A stretch of DNA of 64,000 nucleotides from an uncultured Clostridia bacterium (GCA_934643825.1 CAKUCW010000002.1:1-64000); one strand, 5' to 3'; counted from the first letter of the stretch, positions 42,746-52,418 are shown. Made by a program: numbers and translations. Notes: generated by a model not told the origin, from the letters alone.

Positions 42746-44058
42746 TATTCCGGCACGGGAATCAGGGCGGTGACGGTGAACCACGAATTTGGCTGCTCCA
42801 GCGTGAAGCAGCCGCCGTATTTCTCGACCGTCTGCTGGATGCTCTTGATGCCGTAACCGTGGAGGGAGCGGTTGCCTTTCGTCGTTCGGGGCAGACCGTC
42901 GCGCAGGTCTACCGGCGTTTCGCAATAGTTTTCGATGCGGATGAGGAGAAAGCGGTTCTGCGTGCGGACACTGACTTTGATGAGCCGCTTGCTTTTGTCT
43001 TCGATCTGCTGAACACACTCGATCGCGTTGTCGATTGCGTTGCCGAATATGCTGCAAATATCCATCACGTCGATGAATCCGAGATCATGCGCGTCGGCAA
43101 AACAGCTCAGCATGATGCCCTGCTCCAGACAGGTCATGCTTTTGCTGGTCAGAAGGGTATCCAAAACGGAGTTGCCGGTGTCCACCTGCGCCTCGCGAAC
43201 GGAAACGACGCGATCCAGCTCGGCAAGGTAGGAATCGCGCTTGACCTTGTTGGGCTCATTGCGGATGAATTCAATCTGATGCTTGAGGTCGTGATAGACC
43301 CGATGTATCGCTTTGTTGTTGATTTCAAACTGACGGTATTGCTCATACTGCCGATTCAGCAGGTTTTCCATCGCCTTCAGCTCCATGCGCAGGTTCATTT
43401 CCGCCTGCGATTCGTCATGCGCGTAGAGCATGGCAAGCCCGCCGAAATCGACGAGCGTTCGGGAGTAAAGCACGCCTGTGCCGAGAAGTTCGGTGAAAAT
43501 GTGATCCTTGAGGGCGAAGCTCAGGTTGCTCAGCGCAAAGGCGGCGATGGCGGTGATCATGACGCTGACCAGCTCTTTGAGGGTGATGGTCTGCCGCCAG
43601 CGGAAGACCGTGATGCGGCGATTGATGGCGTAGATGACGCCGAAATCGAGCGCATAGACGGCGCCCATGACGAGCCATGTGCCAAGTGCTGACACGTTGT
43701 TGCCTGCCAGCAGGTAGTAGTTCATCTGCCACGCCATCGAAGCGGTGAATTCCGCGGCAAGGAAAGCGTGCGCCCAGATGTAGCAGGCTTCAACGGCACG
43801 CATGCGGCAGGTCGCGAGGATCATCAGGAACATGCTGAGCATCGCGGTCAGCATCAGCATCATCCACAGCCCGTTGGAGGCGACGCTGTCCATCCATGAG
43901 CAGATGAGCAGCTGCAGCAGCAGAAAAAGACCGTAGAGCGCGAATTGGCGCGGATCTTTGTCGCCGAATCGCTTGCGCTGCGGCAGGATGAAGGTCATGC
44001 ACGCCATCCATTCGGCAATCGCGGTATGGATGCGCGGGAAAAAATCGACGGTGAGCAT
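42745..44058 (-). CDS. GHKL-type sensor histidine kinase (AgrC/ComD-like)
   Basis: The 437-residue protein has about six membrane helices (about 10-205), a helical linker and a kinase core. VYHDLKHQIEFI holds the phospho-accepting histidine, NAIDNAIECVQQ is the N box, and GYGIKSIQQTVEKYGG the glycine box of the GHKL ATPase. It lacks the classical HisKA domain, as in peptide-sensing AgrC-type kinases. It overlaps the LytTR regulator stop by one base (TGATG). No signal-peptide precursor or AgrB-like gene was found nearby. Confidence 0.88.
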   Translation of the reverse strand: MLTVDFFPRIHTAIAEWMACMTFILPQRKRFGDKDPRQFALYGLFLLLQLLICSWMDSVASNGLWMMLMLTAMLSMFLMILATCRMRAVEACYIWAHAFLAAEFTASMAWQMNYYLLAGNNVSALGTWLVMGAVYALDFGVIYAINRRITVFRWRQTITLKELVSVMITAIAAFALSNLSFALKDHIFTELLGTGVLYSRTLVDFGGLAMLYAHDESQAEMNLRMELKAMENLLNRQYEQYRQFEINNKAIHRVYHDLKHQIEFIRNEPNKVKRDSYLAELDRVVSVREAQVDTGNSVLDTLLTSKSMTCLEQGIMLSCFADAHDLGFIDVMDICSIFGNAIDNAIECVQQIEDKSKRLIKVSVRTQNRFLLIRIENYCETPVDLRDGLPRTTKGNRSLHGYGIKSIQQTVEKYGGCFTLEQPNSWFTVTALIPVPE

Positions 44059-44765
44059 CAGGCTTTCATTCCTCCAATGTATCGGGTCAGCGCTTCCATG
44101 AATGCCTTATGGCGCGGGCGGGAAATGGTGAGCGGATGTCCGGCGACGAGCGCCGTTCCGTCAGCGACCTGTTCGACGTGCGCAAGGTTGACCAGATAGC
44201 AGCTGTTGCAGCGGAAAAAATCGTATTCGCGGAGCATTTCTTCCATACTGCGCATGCTTTGGCGCAGACGGAAGGCGCCTTTTTCGGTCTCAATCGTGAC
44301 GGCGTGGCTTTCCGTTTCGACATAGTAAATCTGAGAAACATCCATGCGTATGATGCCGCTCTCGGTGGGCAGGGGAATGCAGCGCCGCGGCTGGCGGCTG
44401 AGCATATGCTCCACGCGGGAGAGCAGCTGCTGAAGCATCAGGTAATTGACGGGTTTGAGGATAAAATCCAGCGCATGGACGGAATAACCGCGAATGGCGT
44501 AGTTTGCCATGTTGGTGATAAAGACCAGAAAGACGTTTTCGTCCATCCGGCGGATGCGCTCGGCGGTTTCCATGCCGTCCATGCGTTTCATCTGGATATC
44601 CAGAAAGATGAGGTCATAATCAGCGCGGTAGGACTCGACGATTTCATCGCCGTCGCAGAAGACGGAAAGCTCGACTTCCTTTTCCCGCCCCTCGAAATAC
44701 TTGAGCACATAGGTTTTGAGCTGCTGCCGGGCGGCGAGGTCGTCTTCGACGATCGCGATTCGCAT
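44058..44765 (-). CDS. LytTR-family response regulator
   Basis: The 235-residue regulator has a receiver domain (about 1-120; IVEDD acidic pocket, phospho-accepting aspartate in YDLIFLDIQM) and a LytTR DNA-binding domain (about 135-230; YYVETESHAVTI, FFRCNSCYLVNLAHVE). It should be phosphorylated by the adjacent GHKL kinase. AAGGAGGAG precedes the ATG at 44765. Target promoters are unknown; the small RNA just beyond the kinase is one candidate. Confidence 0.92.
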   Translation of the reverse strand: MRIAIVEDDLAARQQLKTYVLKYFEGREKEVELSVFCDGDEIVESYRADYDLIFLDIQMKRMDGMETAERIRRMDENVFLVFITNMANYAIRGYSVHALDFILKPVNYLMLQQLLSRVEHMLSRQPRRCIPLPTESGIIRMDVSQIYYVETESHAVTIETEKGAFRLRQSMRSMEEMLREYDFFRCNSCYLVNLAHVEQVADGTALVAGHPLTISRPRHKAFMEALTRYIGGMKA

Positions 44766-44900
44766 GGTGAGGCTCCTCCTTGTCTTTTGAACATGAGATT
44801 CAAGAAGATAATTCACCGCGAAGGGGTTCTTTCCTTTTTTCCGAGGATAAATCGGGCGGATTCGCTGTCTGGGCGGCTAAAAATCCGTCTGAGTGAAGGA

Positions 44901-45959
44901 TCAAATCAGTTTGACGACGGGCTTGATCAGATCCGCCGGCTTTTGCTTCATCAGTTCAAGCGCACGGGGGATGTCATCCCAGCCGTGGAAAACATGCGTG
45001 ACAAGGGGATGAACATCCAGCCTGCCGGAGGAAACCAGTGTGCCGAGCTTTTCCATGTGCAGCCGTCCGCCGGGCATCAAGCCGCCGTTGATCTGCTTAT
45101 GTCCCATGCCGACGCCCCATTCCACCCGCGGGATGGTTACGGCGTCGCCGTCGCCGAGGTAGTTGACCGAACCGATCTTTCCGCCGGGCTTCAGGCATTT
45201 GATGACGGAAGCGAACGTATCCACGCCGCCGCCTGCGATGATGGCGCGGTCAACGCCCTTTCCGTCGGTCAGCGCGAGAACCTGCTCTTCGATCGAGCCG
45301 TTTTTATAGCTGATGAATTCGTCTGCGCCATAGCCCTTGGCGGCGCGGATGCAGGCGGGGCGCGTGCCGACGGCGAGGATGCGGGATGCGCCGCGCAGGC
45401 TCGCCGCGGCGACGGACATCAGCCCGACGGGTCCGATGCCGACGACAAGCACGGTGTCGCCGAACCGAATATCCGCCAGTTCCGCGCCGTGAAAACCGGT
45501 GGGCACCATGTCCGACAGCATGCAGGCATCCGCGAGATCCATGCCGTCGGGCAGAGGGGCGAGGTTGCCATCCGCATCGTTGACGTGAAAGAATTCCGCA
45601 AACACGCCGTCCTTGACGTTTGAAAATTTCCAGCCGCAGAGCATGCCGCCGGAGTGCATCGCATAGCCGTCCTGCGCCTCTAAAGAACTCCAATCCGGCA
45701 TGATGGCAGGAACAAGCACGCGGTCGCCGGGCTTAAAATCCCGCACATCGCAGCCGACCTCGACGATCTCTGCGCAGCATTCATGCCCCAGAATGAGGTT
45801 GTGACGTTCGCCGACCGCGCCTTCCCATACGGTATGCACATCGGATGTGCAGATGGCGACGGCAAGCGGCTTGCAAATGGCGTTCCTCGCACCGCAGAGC
45901 GGGCGTTCTTTTTCGATCCAGCCGACTTCGCCGATTTTGAGCATGGCAAAAGCTTTCAT
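44901..45959 (-). CDS. NADP-dependent secondary alcohol dehydrogenase
   Basis: The 352-residue zinc enzyme aligns position for position with the secondary alcohol dehydrogenase of Clostridium beijerinckii. Catalytic zinc ligands C37, H59 and D150 (with E60) are present. The NADP-selecting residues G198, R200 and Y218 are kept, with T199 in place of serine. It should interconvert ketones such as acetone and secondary alcohols such as 2-propanol using NADP(H). It has its own start and is separated from GtrA by a terminator. Confidence 0.9.
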   Translation of the reverse strand: MKAFAMLKIGEVGWIEKERPLCGARNAICKPLAVAICTSDVHTVWEGAVGERHNLILGHECCAEIVEVGCDVRDFKPGDRVLVPAIMPDWSSLEAQDGYAMHSGGMLCGWKFSNVKDGVFAEFFHVNDADGNLAPLPDGMDLADACMLSDMVPTGFHGAELADIRFGDTVLVVGIGPVGLMSVAAASLRGASRILAVGTRPACIRAAKGYGADEFISYKNGSIEEQVLALTDGKGVDRAIIAGGGVDTFASVIKCLKPGGKIGSVNYLGDGDAVTIPRVEWGVGMGHKQINGGLMPGGRLHMEKLGTLVSSGRLDVHPLVTHVFHGWDDIPRALELMKQKPADLIKPVVKLI

Positions 45960-46025
45960 CAGATATTCCTCCGTTTCGGAATCGTTTTGCCTTTAGGATA
46001 TCCAAACGGAGAGAAAACATCGCAT

Positions 46026-46072
46026 CAAAAAAACCGGCGCACGAATTCCGAAAAGGGAAGACGTGCGCCGGA
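46026..46072 (-). terminator. intrinsic terminator after the GtrA-like gene
   Basis: On the minus strand CCGGCGCACG and CGTGCGCCGG form a ten-pair stem followed by TTTTTTTG. Confidence 0.9.
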
Positions 46073-46088
46073 AGAAGAGGGGGCAGAT

Positions 46089-46637
46089 TTATTTGTTTGC
46101 CGTATTCGGGAAAATGATCTTGTTGACAAAGAAGAACACGAGCATCGAGATGCCGCCGTTCAGCACGGTCGTGCCGATATTGTAGATGAAATCCGGAACG
46201 AACATGCCCGCAACCGCAACCCAGATGCAGTTGATGGAGTTGACAATGCAGGTGATCAGGCAGAACGCGACGACGTACCAGGCGATCTGCTTGCCGAGGT
46301 TGCCCTTGCTGCGGAAGACGAAGCATTTCTGAATCGGGAAGTTGATGCATTCGCCGACGATCATCGCGACCATGTACGCGCAGAAGTACGGCAGACCGCC
46401 GTGCGCAACGTCATAGCCGAGGATATTCCACTTGAAGGTTTCGCCGAAGAGCGTCATGTCGATGCCCGGCCAGCCGAAATCGACCATGGGCAGCCCGGCG
46501 AACGCCTTGGGCAGGAACTGGAGAAGCAGGTATTTGAACACGGTGATGAGGTTGGAAACGATGACGAACAGACCGCCTTCGCGGATCCACTCCGCTGCTT
46601 TCGGGTGCTTTTCGGAATAGCTTTGCCAGAAATTCAT
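46089..46637 (-). CDS. GtrA-like membrane protein
   Basis: The 182-residue protein has four membrane helices with loops resembling GtrA-family proteins, which help move lipid-linked sugars across the membrane or aid polysaccharide synthesis. NFPIQKCFVFRSKGNLGKQI corresponds to the typical family segment. AAGGAGA precedes the ATG at 46637. Upstream on the same strand is the GH3 enzyme, separated by a repeat fragment. Confidence 0.65.
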   Translation of the reverse strand: MNFWQSYSEKHPKAAEWIREGGLFVIVSNLITVFKYLLLQFLPKAFAGLPMVDFGWPGIDMTLFGETFKWNILGYDVAHGGLPYFCAYMVAMIVGECINFPIQKCFVFRSKGNLGKQIAWYVVAFCLITCIVNSINCIWVAVAGMFVPDFIYNIGTTVLNGGISMLVFFFVNKIIFPNTANK

Positions 46638-46689
46638 GCGTATTTCTCCTTTTGACTGTAAACTTGACTTTGCTTTCATCGGCATAGAG

Positions 46690-46752
46690 CGGAGAAAGGA
46701 GTCTGAGGGACGAAGTCCTTCAGGCAGGGTTGAGCGGCAGCCCAACGTCCTC
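46690..46752. repeat. short repeat family A copy
   Basis: GCGGAGAAAGGAGTCTGAGG, GAGGGACGAAGTCCTTC and GGCAGCCCAACGTCC belong to family A. It is wedged between the GH3 stop and the GtrA-like start. Confidence 0.65.
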
Positions 46753-46754
46753 TC

Positions 46755-49163
46755 TTACTTCTCGCTTTCTTCTTTCAGCTTCGGGCGCGTGAAGAAGCCC
46801 TTCACCAGACGACCGAACCCGCGGAAGCCGTGACCGTTGACCATGAAGAGAATGGCTTCCGCCATCTTCATGGAAACCATGCCGTTCATCATCTTCGCCA
46901 TGCCGCGGAACGGAATGTTGTAGATGAACAGCAGATTCAGATCGGGCTTGCCTGCCGCAATGGATTCGTCCTTCTTTTTCGTCAGAATCTTATAGACAAA
47001 GCGTGCCAGCGGATTCTTGGCGTAATACAGCTGCATCACGCTGTCGTTCATCGTCAGCGGCTGATGAATATCCCAAAGATGCTGCGGAACGGGATGCCCC
47101 AGCACGGCGGCGAACTGCTCGTCCGTCACATTAGACAGGCTGCACGCTTCATAGCAGGCGACGTTCAAGCCGGCGTAAGGATTCGGAGCGTTCGTCCCCT
47201 TGACGGTCAGCGGCGCGGTCAGGCGGATATCCTCAACAGATGCGGCGATGTGGAGCTGATATTCGCCGCCTTCGATCTCCCAGCGGTTCGTCTTCGTGTT
47301 GAAATAGCGGAACGCTTTGTCATCCAGCGCGATGGTCACATGGCGGGTTTCGCCCGGCTCAAGATACGTTTTGGCAAAGCCCTTCAGCTCATATTTCGGG
47401 CGGAAAACCTTTGCGCCCGGCAGGGAGATATACAGCTGAGAAACCTCCGCGCCCGCGCACTTGCCGGTATTCGTCAAATCGAACTCCGCGCCCTGCTCGG
47501 TCACGGTCAGGTTCTTGTACGCAAAGGACGTATAAGACATGCCGAAGCCGAACGGGAAGCGGACGGGGATATTCGCCGTCTGATAGCAGCGATAGCCGAC
47601 GAAAATGCTCTCGCGGTATTCGCTGGTCTTTTCAGCGCCCGGATAATACTGGCTGACCGGCGTTTCGTCATAGCTGATGGGGAAGGACTCGGCGAGCTTG
47701 CCGCTCGGGTTGACATCGCCCGTCAGCACGCGCAGAACCGCGCCCGCGACAGCCTGTCCGCCCAGCCCCGCCCAGACGAGCGCCTCGCACTGGTCGAGCC
47801 ACGGCATTTCAACCGCGCTGCCGGCGGTCATGACGACGATGATATGCGAATTGACCTGATGCAGACGGGAAAGCAGGGCAATCTGGTTATCCGGAATGCG
47901 CAGATGCGTGCGATCCAGTCCCTCGGTTTCATAGCCTTCCGTCAAGCCCAGATAGAGCAGGACATAATCGGCTTTCGCGGCGAGGGCTTCCGCTTCGGCG
48001 GCAAGCGCTTCGTCTTCCTTGTCGATCCGCTGGAAACCGGGCGCATAGCCGATGGAATGGGAGAAGAAATCCGGCAGAAGGTCGAGCGTCTTGTCTTCCT
48101 TCGCGGCGTTGACCATGCTGCTGCCTGCGCCCTGAAAGCGGGGAACGCTGGCGAAATCGCCGATGACCGCAACCTTGGCGTCTTTGGCGAGCGGGAGAAC
48201 GCTGTTGTCGTTCTTGAGCAGGACGATGGATTCCTCCGCCGCACGCTCGGCGAGTTTATGATGGCGCTCGAAGTCGATCTGGGAGGGATGACGCGCAGCA
48301 GAGGTGGTCATCACCAGTTCAAGCAGCTCGTCCACGCGCTGATCGACCGTCGCTTCGTCGATCTTGCCGGACTTGACCGCATCGATCAGCTGAACGGCGC
48401 TGTCATCGCCGCAACCCGGCATTTCCAGATTGCAGCCTGCGCGGACGCCCTCGGTATAATCGTTGCTTCCGCCCCAGTCGGTGACGACCGCGCCGCCGTA
48501 GTTCCATTCGCCGCGGAGAATATCCTTGACGAGATGCGCGTTTTCGTTGGCATAGACGCCGTTGACCAGGTTGTAGCTGGTCATGATGCACTTGGGCGCA
48601 CCTTCTTTGACGGCGATTTCGAAGTTGGTCAGATACAGCTCGCGGAGCGCACGCTCATCCAGAACGGAATCGCTTGCCATGCGGTGGTCTTCCTGACTGT
48701 TGACGGCAAAGTGCTTGGCGCAGGCGGAAACCCCGCTTTGCTGTGCGCCGCGGATGAACGCCGCCGCCATCTTGCCCGCGAGATACGGGTCTTCCGAATA
48801 ATATTCAAAGTTTCTGCCGCAGAGCGGGCTGCGCTTGGTATTCAGTCCCGGACCGAGAAGCACCTGAACATCCTGCGCGGCGGCTTCCGCGCCGATGACG
48901 CTGCCCACATCCTGCGCAACGGAAGGATTCCAGCTGCTGGCAACAGCGGAAGAAGAGGGCATGCACGTTGCCTTGGTGGATGCGTTGAGTCCGAGGTGGT
49001 CGCCTTCGCCAGCCTGCTTGCGCAGTCCGCTGGGACCGTCGGAAAGGGAAATCGCGGGAATGTTCAGCCGCTTGACGACGCGGGTATGCCAGACATCCGC
49101 ACCGGAGAGAATGGCGCATTTTTCGCTCAGCGTCATTTTCGAGATAAGGTCTGTGTGTTTCAT
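46755..49163 (-). CDS. glycoside hydrolase family 3 beta-glycosidase
   Basis: The 802-residue enzyme has a GH3 N-terminal barrel (about 1-290), an alpha/beta sandwich (about 310-540), a fibronectin-III-like domain (about 580-660) and a C-terminal tail (about 690-802) with a hydrophobic stretch. GAVVTDWGGSND contains the nucleophile aspartate and KHFAVNSQEDHR is the substrate-binding motif. Lack of a signal peptide points to a cytoplasmic enzyme acting on imported beta-glucosides or xylosides. The ATG at 49163 is preceded by GGCAGGG; a TTG one codon upstream is possible. Confidence 0.93.
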   Translation of the reverse strand: MKHTDLISKMTLSEKCAILSGADVWHTRVVKRLNIPAISLSDGPSGLRKQAGEGDHLGLNASTKATCMPSSSAVASSWNPSVAQDVGSVIGAEAAAQDVQVLLGPGLNTKRSPLCGRNFEYYSEDPYLAGKMAAAFIRGAQQSGVSACAKHFAVNSQEDHRMASDSVLDERALRELYLTNFEIAVKEGAPKCIMTSYNLVNGVYANENAHLVKDILRGEWNYGGAVVTDWGGSNDYTEGVRAGCNLEMPGCGDDSAVQLIDAVKSGKIDEATVDQRVDELLELVMTTSAARHPSQIDFERHHKLAERAAEESIVLLKNDNSVLPLAKDAKVAVIGDFASVPRFQGAGSSMVNAAKEDKTLDLLPDFFSHSIGYAPGFQRIDKEDEALAAEAEALAAKADYVLLYLGLTEGYETEGLDRTHLRIPDNQIALLSRLHQVNSHIIVVMTAGSAVEMPWLDQCEALVWAGLGGQAVAGAVLRVLTGDVNPSGKLAESFPISYDETPVSQYYPGAEKTSEYRESIFVGYRCYQTANIPVRFPFGFGMSYTSFAYKNLTVTEQGAEFDLTNTGKCAGAEVSQLYISLPGAKVFRPKYELKGFAKTYLEPGETRHVTIALDDKAFRYFNTKTNRWEIEGGEYQLHIAASVEDIRLTAPLTVKGTNAPNPYAGLNVACYEACSLSNVTDEQFAAVLGHPVPQHLWDIHQPLTMNDSVMQLYYAKNPLARFVYKILTKKKDESIAAGKPDLNLLFIYNIPFRGMAKMMNGMVSMKMAEAILFMVNGHGFRGFGRLVKGFFTRPKLKEESEK

Positions 49164-49299
49164 CAATCATCCCTGCCTCAAAAGTTTTTCTACTCCTTAT
49201 TATAAGCATGAGTCGGAAAAAGAACAGGTTTTTTTCGCAAATTGTCGAAAAAAGGGCATAATCTGTAAACGCAAGCGCCGAAACGACGTGCAGCCCAAA

Positions 49300-49344
49300 C
49301 AAAAAACGCCCCGGGAAGAGCACAAAGCTCATCACGGGGCGTTT
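49300..49344 (-). terminator. intrinsic terminator after ychF
   Basis: On the minus strand AACGCCCCGTGATGAGC pairs with GCTCTTCCCGGGGCGTT and is followed by TTTTTG. It separates ychF from the GH3 gene. Confidence 0.9.
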
Positions 49345-49351
49345 GGGTCGA

Positions 49352-50449
49352 TTAAACGTTAAAGCGGAACAGGGTCACATCGCCGTCCTGCATGACGTAG
49401 TCCTTGCCCTCGCTGCGGACAAGTCCCTTTTCCTTGCAGGCGGTCATGCTGCCGTTTGCCTTCAGGTCGCTGAAGGAAACGATCTCGGCGCGAATGAAGC
49501 CGCGTTCAAAATCGCTGTGGATCTTGCCCGCTGCCTGCGGCGCCTTCGTACCCTTGCGGATGGTCCATGCGCGGCACTCATCCGAACCGGCGGTCAGGAA
49601 GGAAATCAGTCCCAGCAGATCATAGCACTCGGCAATCAGGCGATCCAGACCGCTCTTGCCGATGCCCAGCTCTTCGAGGAACATGTTCTTCTCTTCGTCG
49701 TCCATCTGCGCGATGTCCTCTTCGATCTTCGCGGAGATGACCAGCACCTTGGCGTTTTCGCTCGCCGCAATCGCCTTGACATCGGTTATGCCGGGGATGC
49801 TGTCCTCGTCCTTGCCGAGATCATCTTCCTTGATGTTGCAGGCGTAGATGACCGGCTTGGTTGTCAGCAGGAACCACTCGCGGGCGATTTCGCGCTCTTT
49901 GTCGGTCATCGGGCAGGTGCGGGCGGGCTGGAGGTTATCCAGATGCGCCAGCAGCTTTTCGCCCAGCGCGGCTTCGTCCGCATAACGCTTTTCGCCGCTC
50001 TTGAGCATCTTGACGGCACGCTCGGCACGCTTGGCGACCGTTTCGCGGTCGGCGGCGATCAGCTCGAGGTTGATGGTTTCGATATCGTGCTGCGGGTTCA
50101 GGCTGTCCGCATGGCGGATGATGTCCGGATCTTCAAAGCAGCGGACGACATGCACGATGGCTTCGCACTCACGGATATGGGAAAGGAACTTGTTGCCCAG
50201 ACCCTCGCCGTGGCTCGCGCCCTTGACCAGACCCGCGATATCGACAAACTCGATGACTGCCGGGGTGGTCTTTTTCGGGTGATACATTTCGGAAAGCTCG
50301 TTCAGCCGCTCATCCGGCACGGCAACGACGCCGGTGTTCGGCTCGATGGTGCAGAAAGGATAGTTGGCGGCTTCCGCACCCGCCTTCGTGATTGCGTTAA
50401 ACAGAGTGGACTTGCCGACGTTCGGCAGTCCGACTACGCCCAGTTTCAT
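49352..50449 (-). CDS. ychF: redox-regulated ATPase YchF (OBG family)
   Basis: The 365-residue P-loop protein has GLPNVGKSTLFN, DIAGLVKGASHGEGLGN and a C-terminal TGS domain (about 280-364). YchF is unusual in preferring ATP to GTP, and it binds ribosomes. GGAGA precedes the ATG. Its own promoter is visible upstream. Confidence 0.96.
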   Translation of the reverse strand: MKLGVVGLPNVGKSTLFNAITKAGAEAANYPFCTIEPNTGVVAVPDERLNELSEMYHPKKTTPAVIEFVDIAGLVKGASHGEGLGNKFLSHIRECEAIVHVVRCFEDPDIIRHADSLNPQHDIETINLELIAADRETVAKRAERAVKMLKSGEKRYADEAALGEKLLAHLDNLQPARTCPMTDKEREIAREWFLLTTKPVIYACNIKEDDLGKDEDSIPGITDVKAIAASENAKVLVISAKIEEDIAQMDDEEKNMFLEELGIGKSGLDRLIAECYDLLGLISFLTAGSDECRAWTIRKGTKAPQAAGKIHSDFERGFIRAEIVSFSDLKANGSMTACKEKGLVRSEGKDYVMQDGDVTLFRFNV

Positions 50450-50519
50450 ATCGCATTTCTCCTTGCTTGAGCACGCCGCATTTCTGCGTGTGTAAAATCA
50501 TTGAACGCATAGCGTACTG

Positions 50520-50548
50520 ATTATATCACAGCTTCGGCGATTTCTCAA
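50520..50548 (-). promoter_or_regulatory. promoter of ychF
   Basis: On the minus strand TTGAGA (50548-50543) and TATAAT (50525-50520) are spaced by 17 bases. Confidence 0.65.
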
Positions 50549-50585
50549 GGCGGGGACAACGTTTCCGTGCGATTTTCGGGATGCG

Positions 50586-50618
50586 CAAAAAAGAGCTGCC
50601 GATGCGTTGGCAGCCCTC
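50586..50618 (-). terminator. intrinsic terminator of the DUF1540 gene
   Basis: On the minus strand AGGGCTGCC and GGCAGCTCT pair and are followed by TTTTTTG. The gene itself ends some 230 bases upstream, with repeats between. Confidence 0.7.
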
Positions 50619-50637
50619 TGGATCTGTCAGGGGAATG

Positions 50638-50845
50638 CGTCGCTCCCTGACAGATCCGCGATGCTTTGCGAAGGCTGGGGCGGATGATTCGGGAAACGCA
50701 TATGGAAACGCAAGCATTTCTTACGATTTCCGATTTCCATCGCGCTGAATCCCGCACAGCGGGCGCGTGACACCGATCCCAAATCCGTTTGAGGAATTTC
50801 GCTCCTCAGATGCCCATCTTCGCTTGGCGTTTACGGCTCGATTTT
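50638..50845. repeat. repeat family A/B composite
   Basis: CGCTCCCTGACAG begins a degenerate A module. GGGAAACGCATATGG through GCTGAATCCCGCACAGCGGG (50690-50775) is a B module. GAGGAATTTCGCTCCTC and ATCTTCGCTTGGCG complete the A module. It fills most of the gap between ychF and the DUF1540 gene. Confidence 0.7.
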
Positions 50846-50853
50846 ATGCGGCG

Positions 50854-51015
50854 TTACTTGCAGCCGCACTCATACGAGCCGCACATGCTCTCGTCGCTCT
50901 TGCCGGAATGACAGTTGCAGTTGGCGCAGACGTTGATCGCGTTCAGGTCACAGCCGTTCTGCGCGTTGTGATGACGGCAGGAAGAAACGGAACAATGAAT
51001 GGTCTGATTTTTCAT
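50854..51015 (-). CDS. DUF1540 small cysteine-rich protein
   Basis: The 53-residue protein has seven cysteines in the DUF1540 pattern (CSVSSCRHHNAQNGC, then CANCNC and a CGSYECGC end). It is probably metal-binding; function is unknown. GTGGAGGGAC precedes the ATG at 51015. It is too short for most gene finders but the spacing of cysteines is clear. Confidence 0.82.
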   Translation of the reverse strand: MKNQTIHCSVSSCRHHNAQNGCDLNAINVCANCNCHSGKSDESMCGSYECGCK

Positions 51016-51280
51016 AAAAAGTCCCTCCACATTCGATTTGGGGCGAATTCGCCCGGAGCGTAGTATGGCACGAAAAACGAAAATGATGCGCCAAAGCAAA
51101 AAAATGCCGTGGCATGAGGCTGATTTTGAAGAATGAAAGCCAAAATTCGAGAAACAAAGGTTTTCCTTGCCAAGCTTTGCAGGAAACGATATAATAAGAT
51201 TGATAGTTTTCGGACATTTCGAAAATATCAGAATTGAAAAGACATTTTGCATGACCAAGGGCAGAAACGGGAGTAAACAT

Positions 51281-52291
51281 ATGGAATATATCACGTTGGG
51301 GAAGACCGGTCTGCGCGTGTCCCGCATGGGCTTCGGCGGCATTCCGATTCAAAAGGTGGACGCGTCCGTCACGCATACGCTGATGGAGCGCCTTGCACAG
51401 CGTGGCGTCAATTATATCGATACGGCGCGTGGATATACGGTCAGCGAGCAGTTTTTGGGCGAGGCGCTGGAAGGCGGTCTGCGCGAGAAGTTTGTCATCG
51501 CGACGAAGTCCATGTCGCGCACGAAAGAGGATATGGCGCGTGACATTGACATCAGCCTGAAGAATCTGCGCACGGACTATATCGACCTGTACCAGATTCA
51601 TAATCCGTCCATGGCAGAGCTGGAACAGGTGCTTGCGCCCGGCGGTGCGCTGGAAGCGCTGATGGAAGCGAAGGCGGCGGGCAAGATCCGCCATCTGGGT
51701 CTGACGGCGCACATGGCGGCTGTGTTTGAGCGGGCGCTGGAGCTTGACTGGGTGGAAACGGTGATGTTCCCTTACAACATCGTGGAAACGCAGGGCGAAG
51801 CGCTGATGGAAAAGTGCCGCGAAAAGAACGTCGGCTTTATCTGCATGAAGCCGATGGCAGGCGGTGCGCTGGAGGATGCGCGTCTGGCTCTGCGCTTTAT
51901 CCGTCAGAATCGGAATGTGTCCGTGGTCATCCCCGGCATGTACGATGTCCGCGAGATTGACGAAAATCTGGCTGCCGTGGAGGATACCTCCGCGCTCACG
52001 GAAGATGAGCTTCAGAAGATCGATACGGTTCGCCGGGAACTGGGAACGCAGTTCTGCCGCCGCTGCAACTACTGCCAGCCCTGCACGGCGGGCATATCCA
52101 TCAGCGGCATATTCGTTCTGGAAGGCTATCTGCAGCGCTATGGCCTGGGGGACTGGGCAAAGAAGCGCTATGATGCGCTGGGCAAGAAGGCCGGGGACTG
52201 CGTAGGCTGCGGCGCGTGCGAAAAGCGCTGTCCGTATCAGCTGCCGATTCGCCAGATGCTTGCACGCTGCAAGCAGGAATTTGGGGCTTGA
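51281..52291 (+). CDS. aldo/keto reductase with C-terminal 4Fe-4S domain
   Basis: The 336-residue protein has a barrel (about 1-265; GFGGIPIQ, VNYIDTARGYT) and a ferredoxin-like tail with CRRCNYCQPC (about 279-288) and CVGCGACEKRCP (about 311-322). It is related to the protein at 6422 but clearly diverged. Proximity to an [FeFe]-hydrogenase suggests a shared ferredoxin pool; substrate unknown. GGGAG precedes the ATG at 51281; upstream in-frame starts are unsupported. Confidence 0.9.
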   Translation: MEYITLGKTGLRVSRMGFGGIPIQKVDASVTHTLMERLAQRGVNYIDTARGYTVSEQFLGEALEGGLREKFVIATKSMSRTKEDMARDIDISLKNLRTDYIDLYQIHNPSMAELEQVLAPGGALEALMEAKAAGKIRHLGLTAHMAAVFERALELDWVETVMFPYNIVETQGEALMEKCREKNVGFICMKPMAGGALEDARLALRFIRQNRNVSVVIPGMYDVREIDENLAAVEDTSALTEDELQKIDTVRRELGTQFCRRCNYCQPCTAGISISGIFVLEGYLQRYGLGDWAKKRYDALGKKAGDCVGCGACEKRCPYQLPIRQMLARCKQEFGA

Positions 52292-52349
52292 GCAGCCGGA
52301 CAGGCGATCAAATTGCGAACAAGATCCGAACCGTTCGGGTCATTGTACA

Positions 52350-52397
52350 TAACCAAACTGCCGCTTCGCGTCCAATTTAGGAAGCGGCGGTTTATAG
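52350..52397 (+). terminator. terminator-like hairpin between aldo/keto reductase and hydrogenase
   Basis: AAACTGCCGCTTC and GAAGCGGCGGTTT form a long stem. The following T-run is weak (TATAGAG), so read-through into the hydrogenase gene is possible. Confidence 0.6.
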
Positions 52398-52418
52398 AGT
52401 GATTCAGGGAGGAATATC

